A stretch of DNA of 64,000 nucleotides, taken from NCBI GenBank assembly GCA_949126835.1, contig OX421494.1:25504185-25568184 (forward strand), read 5' to 3'. Source of the DNA: Anisus vortex (Eukaryota > Mollusca > Gastropoda > Planorbidae). The notes beneath the pieces were generated by a model. It saw only the letters and a list, made by a program, of their open reading frames with translations, was not told the DNA's origin and made no database searches. Below are positions 55,571 to 64,000 of this stretch, in pieces. Positions within the stretch are counted from its first letter, which is position 1; the number at the start of each line of letters is the position of its first letter. The position numbers were made by a program, and so were the translations under genes.

Positions 55571-56920
55571 TATGTAGGCTACTTATGACTTATGTCGCTA
55601 AATCGGCTAAATAACTAAAAAATAAAGTCTAAAGTGTTAAAAGTTATGCTAATTGACAATTAAATTGAACTAATTGATAATTGTTTAAATTAATTGTACT
55701 AGTAGGCCCCTAATATTTAAAAATTAGGCCTATGCAGTTAGCAGCCAACAAATTGTCAAATGCCATGCCATAGGCAGAGCCATAGGCCATAGGCATACGA
55801 CATAGGCCTACATAACTACACATAACTATGACTGTGACCTAACCTAAAGTTATAATATATGGCACAACATAACTTATGACTACTATTTTATGGGCCACTT
55901 ATATATGGCATATCATCATAATCATACTCATAGTTAGTTAGTCAATAGTCTCATATTCATACATATTTACATATTATCATAGTAGGCTATAGGCCTAGCT
56001 ATATATAGTATATAGTAATAGGCCTACTTAGTAACTAATAGGAATAGTTTCAATAGTAGTCGTAGTAGTCACAGTCGTAGACAACTTAAATTACAGTATT
56101 ACTAATACTTAGAATAGAAAGCTTTTAAAACAATTAATACTTAGCCTAACTAAACTTTAGTCTAAAGTAGTAAAGCCAAAGCAATCTCATTCACAGTCAT
56201 TCAGTAGCCTACCACTATTTCTTTGTGATGATGATAAACGGTAAAACTAGCACGCAGTTTGTGTAAATGATACCCTGTTTTAATCGCAACAGTGTTTATA
56301 GTTAAGATTCTTGGACTATTCAGCGTCACATGACCCTATTTTGTTTTGTTATTTTATTTTATAACCTCTCTTATTTTCTTTTTACCTATAAAGAGTTATA
56401 ATAAAGGGGAGAAACTTGATTTTCTTTTCTAGGTAGCATTATTATTTCCCCTTAAACTTAAACCTGTGTCAGTTAGCCGGGGTAGAGAGCGGAGTAAATT
56501 TAGGTATCCCTACCACAAACTAATTTTTCAAAAGGGTTTTATGATTAATGGACTTTTTCAATGTTGCTATGTAAAGAACTTGTGATTCTAAGAATGTGGA
56601 TACCAAGTTTATTCATATATCTTTATTAGTAAAAAAGTTATGATTTTTTTAAATCTCAGTATTTTTTTATTTTTTTTGCAACTCTTAAAAGTGCCATTTT
56701 TGAGAGGTTATAACTCCAAAATATTATTTCTACACTCAATCACTTTTACTCAACAGAAAATTGCCTGAAGCTGGAGCTAGTATATATAGCAGATATATCT
56801 GCTCCGAGCGACGACTATAATACTATAAAATTAAAATATTAAATATTCTAAAACTATAGGCCTAGGGCCTACATTTTTTTAATTAAGTGTTCAGTTTTTT
56901 TTTCAAACTATTTATTTTGA
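55571..56920. other. AT-rich DNA with many TAGGCCTA words; no gene recognised
   Basis: The words TAGGCCTA, AGGCCTAC and GGCATAG recur densely between about 54180 and 56050. No frame, RNA or mobile-element ends can be supported. Confidence 0.4.
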
Positions 56921-56927
56921 CGCAATT

Positions 56928-56962
56928 ATCTTCTTTATGGAAGGAGCGTCTGTAATATATTA
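56928..56962 (+). repeat. SINE family 2 tail fragment
   Basis: ATCTTCTTTATGGAAGGAGC followed by GTCTGTAATATA. Confidence 0.5.
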
Positions 56963-57242
56963 GGCCTATGTTATATATGCTTAGCCTACATAATATATAA
57001 GATAAGATAGTTGGATAAGTCGTTAATGTAAATTAGAAATAGACAGATGCTCCTTGTGTAGGGAATGTTACTTTACCCGGGTTCGATGTTGATTTTGCAT
57101 TTTGAGTACGATTTTCAACGATGTAAAGTTGTTGTTTTTTGTGGTTTCTGAACCCTTAGACTTTAGATAGAATGCTAGACTAGCACACAACATTAATAAA
57201 GATGCAAGACTAGACTCGGACCACGGATGAGCGTAGGACGCA

Positions 57243-57276
57243 ATAATCTTCTTTATAGAAGGAGCGTCTGTAATGT
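57243..57276 (+). repeat. SINE family 2 tail fragment joined to a (TAA)n run
   Basis: ATCTTCTTTATAGAAGGAGC and GTCTGTAATGTA directly abut the (TAA)n tail of the neighbouring LINE. Confidence 0.5.
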
Positions 57277-58394
57277 ATAATAATAATAATAATAATAATA
57301 ATAACGGTGCTTATATAGCGCATATCCCGTTGATGACAGTTCTATGCGCAGACGACAGTTACAGAATACAGACAGACAACGAAATATGTAGTAATACCCT
57401 AATTCTGCTGACGAAATAGGTGAGTCTTCAGCCGGCTCCTGAAGGTGTCATAGCTAGGGCTCTGGCGAAGCTGTAGTGGGAGGTGATTCCAAGCGGACGG
57501 TCCTGCATAGGAAAATGAACGTTCGCCAGCGGACACTAGCCTAACACGAGGGATCCGCAGAGTAAGCGCGTCAGAAGCCGAACGAAGTGGGCGGGACTGG
57601 GTGTAGAGCTCCAGACAAGAGCGAAGGTAATCCGGGGCACAGTTATTCAGGCACTTATAACAGAGAGAAGCCAGCTTATATGAGATCCGGTTGTTGATTG
57701 GTAGCCAGTGCAGAGATCGGAGCAGAGGAGTGATATTATTTGACTTCTTCTTCTTGAGAACTAGTCGGGCTGCGCAGTTCTGGATACGTTGGAGTCCTTG
57801 AAGGGAGGAGGCCGAGAGACCAGCCAAAAGCGAATTGCAATAGTCTAAGCGGGAAAAGAGGAGAGAGATGATGAGCTTAACACAAGCTTCCTTGATGAGA
57901 TAACGACGGATGGCGGCAATACGACGCAGATACAAGAAGCTGATTTTGGTGAGGAAGGAGATGTGGGACTGCATGGACAGCGTGGAGTCCAGATAGACGC
58001 CAGGGCTCTTGACAGTCGGGGAGAAAGGCACAGTTGCATCAGCCAGCTGAAGATCGGACGCAGTGAGGGACACGACCCTCTGTCTCGTACCGACGCTAAG
58101 AGCTTCAGTCTTCTCACTGTTAAGCTTCAACTTGTTTTCCGTCATCCAGCTCTGGATGTCGAGGAAACAGATGGAGATGGAAGCAAGGTGCCTGTCGAAG
58201 TCCTCAGGCTCAGCACTGTTATAGAGCTGGGTGTCATCGGCGAAAGAATGATATTTGAGGTTGTGGCGTTCGATGACAAAGGATTGGGGTTGAGTGTAAA
58301 GGGTGAAAAGAAGTGGACCAAGGACAGACCCCTGCGGCACACCATAGCAGACGTGAACAGGCTGGGAGAATATGGACTCAATCATATAAAAGAT
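57272..58394 (-). mobile_element. 5'-truncated LINE (CR1/Nimb-like), reverse-transcriptase C-terminal half
   Basis: A 328-codon minus frame (58385-57399) carries GVPQGSVLGPLLF, the catalytic FADDTQLY, then LKLNSEKTE, YCNSLLAGL and LHWLPINNRI, the later RT motifs and thumb of CR1-clade LINEs. Earlier RT motifs and the endonuclease are missing. The 3' UTR ends in (TTA)n at 57272-57303. The frame is intact, so the truncated copy is recent. Its last 100 bases match 14693-14794. Confidence 0.88.
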
Positions 58395-59325
58395 AAGATA
58401 ATAATAATAAGGTATTTTGTATAGCGCCTCACTCCATGCTAATGCAAAGCATGCTCAGTTTGCTCAAAAAAGCGAAACGACAACAACAATGACTTTCTAA
58501 AATAGCTTTAAACAAGTTTTTGCAGGTGGAGGTGTCAGAAACAAATAATAAGCTTTGTGGAAAAGAAATGTCTATAAATTCTTCTTGAATTAATCTTTTG
58601 TCGCAAAGTTTTTTAGTGTCTCAGGTAAGCTGTACGCTGTTCCCACAGACAAGCAGCTATAAATAATGTGCTTACACACACGAACATAATGATCTGCTTG
58701 TTTCCACAGTGAAGGCGCAACAGATTCAAACGAGCACACACCAAGAGTCTTTTTTCTGTGACCATCCAAACATGGAATTTTTAGGAGAGACTGAGTTGCT
58801 GGACGCAGCATCTTTAATGGCACATGCTTTGGTATGAGCTCTTTGAGATAGGCGGGTGTCGTGCCTTCCAGGACTTGAGGGTGTCCCTGAGTCTACCCAG
58901 CTCTGATGGGTACCTGACCTTAGTTGGGGTAAAGTAAAGGCGGCTGGACATTGTGCTGGCAACACATCCCCTAGTGTGCCGTGGCCACAGAAACTGGTGA
59001 ACGCTGCTTCACCAGCCCTATGATCAGTTTGGTCCGAACGGTACTTTACTTACTTAGGCTTACTTTTTAGTGCTTTTCACGCATCCATATGCAACGGACA
59101 TAATCTTGTGATCGATGCGCTTCATCACAAGGAGCCAGTGGAGCTCTTTGAGAACTGGGGTGATATGCTCATGCTTCCTTACTCGTAACACAATGCGTGC
59201 TGCAGTATTCTGAACTTTCTGAAGTCTTTCCAGCTGGTTCTGGGGTAACCCCCAGAGGCAACCTTTACAATAATTTAGTCTTGACTGTATTATAGCGACA
59301 GCAATAGCATTGGCATAGCATAGAT
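58395..59325 (-). mobile_element. Second LINE 3' fragment, same orientation, split by a SINE
   Basis: The minus frame at 59325-59060 reads SRLNYCKGCLWGLP, QKVQNTAARIVL and LKELHWLLVMKRIDHK, the same RT thumb region as the neighbouring LINE but a different subfamily. The frame resumes at about 58850 (LKELIPKHVPLKMLRPATQS, then LWKQADHYV) beyond the SINE. The tail is GGCGCTATACAAAATACC plus TTATTATTATTATC. Interrupted and presumably dead. Confidence 0.8.
58863..59055 (+). repeat. SINE family 1 inserted in the second LINE
   Basis: Contains CTACCCAGCTCTGATGGGTA, AAAGTAAAGGCGGCTGGACA and GCTGCTTCACCAGCCCTATG, matching 36936-37300. The tRNA-like head is missing. Confidence 0.8.
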
Positions 59326-59515
59326 AAGATAAGATGTATCAAACCAACAAGTTGTATAATAGCCGAATTGTCTGCGCGCGCTTGCGTGTGGAGTGCGCAC
59401 TGCAAGGTATGGCCTACACAAAAGACTACTGGACTTGCGTATTAATATCCTCTTCTGTAAGCTTAGTTCTTGGTCCTCTCATAAGTATATATTCTCAATA
59501 TCCCACACTATATGT

Positions 59516-61140
59516 AGGGGAGAGGTGGGTAATTCGTACCGGTGTGTAATTCGTACCTCTGCTGTTTTACATACTTTGACTGGTTGTAATTACGATTTAA
59601 GCCCGTCAATACATGCCAGCACATTAATTAGGACTTCCATAGAAAAATGGCGGACATTGACAAGAATGAAAAGCGGTAAGCACGATTTATATGTTTAGAC
59701 AATAGTTGATGTTATTTTGACCATTGTCTCTATTCGTACTATGTATGTCTGGTGAAACATAGCTTGTTTATACTTGTTATGTGTACTGACTATCCAGTCT
59801 TCTTAATTAATAAGTATAATTTGATCTATTTTGTATTGGCAAGAAAAAAATAGAAGTGGAAAACAATGATACATCTGAGTCGGCTAAATCGTACCACTCT
59901 ATGGAGGGCAATACGTACCGGTACTAATTACCCGCAGTGGTACGTTTTAGCCGCAATAGACTTTGTGAATTGATTAAGCAACCTAGGTGGCCGCATAGGG
60001 CGCAAAATTTCGGGAGTTTATGGGGGGGCGGCATTATTGAGGATTTCTTTAAAATTTGGGCATTTAAAAATATAAACTAAATTAAAGCTTAGTACTTTTG
60101 CGAGATACTAGCATAGGCAGACGAATTACTAGGTAATGAAAGGCGAATGGTATTTTATTTAAGTTGTCTTAGAAAAAGGAAAGTATGCCTTAACACTTCA
60201 GTTTCTCCCCGCCGAAGGCACTAAAATGAGGGACAGAATTTTTTTTTTAAAAAGCTCTAGCTGATTCACTAAGTTATAAATAATATGTTCTAACATTTTA
60301 GTGAATATGAGGGGCTAGACAAACAATTCTTTGCTTTGATATGCCACCTCACACAAGATACAACACCTTTTCAGAGAGACTCGAGTACATGTTAGGCCAA
60401 ATCGCTATGCATGGAGAGATGGAACTAATTGCGAAGAGCAAATGTTAAATAGTTCATAACAAAACAAACAGTTCTGTATTAAAGTATGGTATGGAAGAAT
60501 ATTCATCTTTAATTTCAGTTGTTCTCGTGTTCACAAAGATTGGAAAGGTTGTGGGCCTCAAGCTAAAGACGCGCCAGATCATTACATTCCTAAGAGACAA
60601 ATCTCACCAATACCAGTGCCAGTTACTAGACATGGACAAAGACAAAAGAAATAAGAAATCTCTCAAATATTGACATCAATCCATTATAAACGACAGCTAA
60701 AGCTAAAAATACAAATAGTCGTTTTGAAAAAACAACAACCACAAAATATCAAAAACAAAATACCAATAAGCCTACAAGTAGTTCAAAAGTGCAAAAAATG
60801 CTACAGAAAAAAAGACCTAAGGTTTATCGGCCAAAAAAAAAGATCTCCTATGGTACTGCTTTATGTGCGATGAGAACCTTGAGGACGACATGATACAATG
60901 TTTAATCTGTAGAGAATGGGTACATATTGCATGCTGTGCATTAGCATCACAAAATGGATCAATGGATAATTATATTTGTGAATTATGCCAGTGAGTTTAT
61001 TTTATACAATTGAGATAAAGATTATTACTTCAGCTTCAACATTCCCAAAAAATTTTTTTCTTTACTCCTTTTGGTACTTATTACCCTCCCTAGTGGTACG
61101 AATTGAACGCCGGTGAGGGTAATTCGTACCGTGTCCCGAC
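59516..61140 (+). mobile_element. Decayed DNA transposon with repeated TAATTCGTACC motifs
   Basis: The left part begins GGGGAGAGGTGGGTAATTCG and repeats TAATTCGTACC; the right part ends GAGGGTAATTCGTACCGTG. Similar words (GGTACTAATTACCC, GGGCAATACGTACC) lie at 59910-59950. A C-terminal PHD-like finger is encoded near the right end. Exact ends and target duplication are not resolved. Confidence 0.5.
60821..60994 (+). pseudogene. PHD-like zinc finger, C-terminal remnant of a transposase
   Basis: A 57-codon open stretch after an in-frame TAA reads WYCFMC, DDMIQCLIC, REWVHIACC and YICELC, then stops. Spacing is C-x2-C-x10-C-x2-C-x4-H-x2-C-...-C-x2-C, a PHD finger (Cys4-His-Cys3). Such fingers end some invertebrate DDE transposases; the upstream frames at 60491-60873 are lysine-rich and broken. 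Which transposase family is not clear from this piece. Confidence 0.6.
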
Positions 61141-61330
61141 ATTTAAACATGCGACAGATAAACATGCGACACTTAAACATAGACACTTAACCACACGTCA
61201 GATAAACATACGGACATTTAATCACACGACATTTAAACATACGGACACTTAATCCCACGACAGATAAACATACGGACACTTAATCCCACGACACTTAAAC
61301 ATGCGGACAGTTATAAATCATAGCGACAGA
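61141..61330. repeat. Imperfect ACAGATAAACATACGGACACTTAA-type repeats
   Basis: About nine irregular units of 16-24 bases mixing the words GACAGATAAACA, GACACTTAAACA and ACTTAATCCCACGAC. Confidence 0.75.
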
Positions 61331-61635
61331 TAAACACACATTTTCACTATACCATTAAAATAAATAGGAAAATAATATAGATTATGTTGCCAATAGTAAA
61401 AAAACGGGATAGAGGGAAGGAAAATACATCATGGCATCAACAGGCCTACGGGGACACCTATGCCCTACGCCCACCCTTGGTTTTCCTCACTCCCATTTCA
61501 TCGTTATTTATAATTAATTTAACCTTAATATTTATTTCTTTTTATTGAGTTTTTTTTTTAGCTTTTGAACTAGAAATCTATGTATACATACAACATTAGT
61601 TAAACAAAAAAAATAGCGTTCAGTGTGTTATCCCA
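61331..61635. repeat. Direct repeat, copy 1 (pair with 62450-62735)
   Basis: Shared words in the same order include CACACATTTTCACTATACC, GGTTTTCCTCACTCCCATTT and AAAGCGTTCA. The two copies are diverged, mainly by small indels. Confidence 0.8.
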
Positions 61636-61639
61636 ACTT

Positions 61640-62440
61640 TTTGCTCAGTAGAAGTCTTGAATACTATCTATGAGCAGGGCAATAGAGATTCTTCATTGGT
61701 ATGAAAGGTGAGCCATTGTTCGCAGAAATTGCAGAAAGTTTGCAGCTCAATAAAGGCTAACTGCACGTGCTTCACGGTCCTTTAAACATAATCTACACTG
61801 TATCTATGTAAATAACAAAGGACCTTTATCAGCACATATGGAACGAATAATACATACTTAAAGGTTCTGTATAAACAACCTTCAGTGAGGCACTATAAAT
61901 GAAATCTTTGATAGGCAAAAGATGCAAGCTCAGCAGAATGGATGGTGTTACCATAGTCTTATGCATATCTAGTGCTCAATTATAAATACTTTATTGTTCT
62001 TAATGTTTCGGTTATTACAATTTTAAAAAGTATTCATATTTTTGCATTTTGGGGAACCTAATTAAAAATATAGTATTTTTAATATTGCCATCATCATTAT
62101 CAAATATATTTTAAAAGCTATTTCTAAATAATCATTGGATAATGCAATTAAAAGCTATAGGCCTATGTGTCAATTCGACCCACTAGTAGATAAAAGAAGT
62201 AGGGTATTGTTTTTTTTAAAAATAAAACAAGGTGTATGAGTTACATTGTAGCCGAATACAGTTAAAACACGAAGCAGGGATGGCGCTAATGAAGACATAA
62301 CGGATAAGTGGATTATGTAATACTGGCCGTCCGATCGCTGGTCTGGGCAGCCACTTGTGAAGTAAGTCCCGCCCCTTCATCCGACCAGACAGCAACTAAA
62401 AAAAACAACTGTGGCGTCACATACAACAGCCCGCCCCCCC
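61640..62440. repeat. Large inverted repeat, left arm (pair with 62890-63600)
   Basis: GGTGAGCCATTGTTCGCAGA and TGCAGAAAGTTTGCAGCT at 61710-61745 pair with the inverse of 63530-63560. GACCCACTAGTAG, ACAAGGTGTATG and ACAGTTAAAACACGAAG at 62175-62275 pair with 63100-63200. The arms are diverged, with length differences. Confidence 0.75.
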
Positions 62441-62449
62441 CCCCCTATC

Positions 62450-62735
62450 CCGACAGATAAACACACATTTTCACTATACCATTAAAATAAATAGAAAAAT
62501 TATATAGATTTTGTTACAAATAGTAAAAGTAATGGGATAGGAGGAGGAAAATATCTCATGACATCAACGGTCCTACGGGGACACCTGTGCCCTACGCCCA
62601 TCATTGGTTTTCCTCACTCCCATTTCAACCCTATTTTTATTGAATTCTTTTGTTTTAATTTTTTATAATGTTTTATTTGAACTATATACACTTACAATTA
62701 ATGAAACAAAAGCGTTCAATATGTTATCCATAGTT
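62450..62735. repeat. Direct repeat, copy 2
   Basis: Second copy of the segment at 61331-61635, lying between the arms of the inverted repeat. Confidence 0.8.
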
Positions 62736-62889
62736 AGAATTTTTGTGTAAGCTTATAAACAAGTATTATAAATAAAAGTTTGATTGAAAAAAAATGGTAC
62801 AGAGTTAATAAACATATAGATTTAAAGAAAGTTGTTGATTATATTTTTTTTATTGTTAGTTTATATAATATACACGTTTCTGTGTTAGC

Positions 62890-63600
62890 GACTAGTCTAT
62901 GGGTAGGGGCGGTTTTGTGACGCCACAATTCTTTTTATTGGCCCTCTGGTCGAAAGTGGATGAAAGGGCAGTACTTCACACGCGTGGCTGGCTTTCCATC
63001 GTAATCGTTTACGATGGTCTTGATGCAGACCTGCGATCGGGCGTCGAGCATTACGTAATGTACTTAACACTAGCCCGTTAGGTCTTCACTAGCCCTATCC
63101 CTTCTTCGTGTTTTAACTGTATCCGACTACAAGGTGGTTAAATGTAACCCATAACCTTGTTTATTTTTTTAAAAAATTCTTATTTCTACTAGTGGGTCAA
63201 AAATAGTATATTTTTTCGACTATAATATATTATTAAAATGTTTTATAGTCGAGAAAATTATAACAAAAATAATGATAGTAAAAGAGAGAGAGAAAAGGAA
63301 AAAAGACCGTTCTAGATTTAGCATTTTGTCAATATATAAATAATATTAAGACTGTTCATAAAAAGAGTGAAAATAATGACAATTATTATTTGAGTTTATT
63401 TTCAAAATAATCTTTAACAAAAGAAATTAGCCTTTAAAAAAAAGTTAACCCGCCAAAAAAGAAGTATCGTGACATAAAGGACCGTGTATCACGCGCAGTT
63501 AATCTGTATTTAGCTGCAAACGTTCTGCAATTTCTGCAAACAATGGCTCACCTGTCGTACCAGTGAAGGATCTCTATTGCCCTGTCTTGAGAACACATTG
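62890..63600. repeat. Large inverted repeat, right arm
   Basis: Inverse of 61640-62440. The frames here (for example 62899-63081) are short and not credible genes. 63601-64000 holds nothing I recognise. Confidence 0.75.
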
Positions 63601-64000
63601 AACGCTTTTTATTTCATTAATTGTATGTGTGATGATTTAAAATATATATAGTTGTTTTAGTGGGACATAATTTGTATAATCTCTAACCCGGTGTTAATGT
63701 ATGGAATAAACGAGTGACGTTTTACGATAAAAACAATGACGTAGGAGTTAGATTGAACGTAGCGTAGATTTGGAGATAAAGACAGACGACCTTAGAATTT
63801 GGTAGTGGAAAGACGTGTTTTAGACTAGGCTATAGAAACTGTTGTGTATTTGAATTCATCTTGTACATAAATTGCATTAAATATTGAGTTCTCATGTTAT
63901 TGAAAAGCCGGCAGTTTGTTCATTGATTATTATTATATAATGTGATCTCCCTGAGAGCTGTTAACATAATATCTACAAAATAACGGTCACAGTATGTGTA

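Noticed and set aside
57845..58424. Frames of 79-153 codons overlapping the first LINE, on both strands
   Set aside because: Shadows of the reverse-transcriptase frame; no motif of their own.

Overview
The window is AT-rich eukaryotic DNA with spliced exons, long introns and many transposable elements. A mollusc, probably a heterobranch (pulmonate-type) gastropod, fits best. The reasons are a greatly expanded prosaposin-like gene, CR1/RTE-type LINE remnants, tRNA-derived SINEs, many hAT and TTAA-flanked non-autonomous elements, and a Gmr1-type Ty3/Gypsy element. The species call is inference from style, not a match.

The main host gene is a prosaposin-like polyprotein on the minus strand, running from a start codon at 51775 down to at least 6003, where it is still open. 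I could place 36 exons with GT/AG borders and consistent phases. They join into about 1,340 codons: a signal peptide, a saposin-A-type domain, and 14 saposin-B domains (called A to N here). Domains A-C are each split over four exons. Domains D-N are each two exons, flanked by phase-1 introns and divided by a phase-0 intron. Blocks E-F/G-H and I-J-K/L-M-N are tandem duplications. The 3' end lies outside the window, beyond the Gypsy element at 1-5789.

Layout: 1-5789 holds the coding region and 3' LTR of a Ty3/Gypsy element whose integrase precedes reverse transcriptase. 6003-25298 holds the two-exon saposin domains, with introns carrying minisatellites and MITEs. 26094-36803 holds the four-exon domains and the saposin-A exon, with a 3.9 kb 54-bp minisatellite grown from a LINE tail. 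36804-51726 is intron 1 (14.9 kb), with a 65-bp satellite, SINEs and a 5.3 kb hAT element whose transposase has one in-frame stop. 51727-51806 is the first exon. 51807-64000 is upstream DNA with no recognised host gene: LINE and SINE fragments, a hAT MITE, a transposon remnant encoding a PHD finger, and a large diverged inverted repeat.

Several minisatellites have a visible origin. One repeats the end of a saposin exon together with its splice donor. One repeats a LINE 3' terminus. One looks like an expanded SINE promoter region. The duplicated saposin blocks preserve unexpanded versions of two of these arrays, which gives an internal before-and-after comparison.
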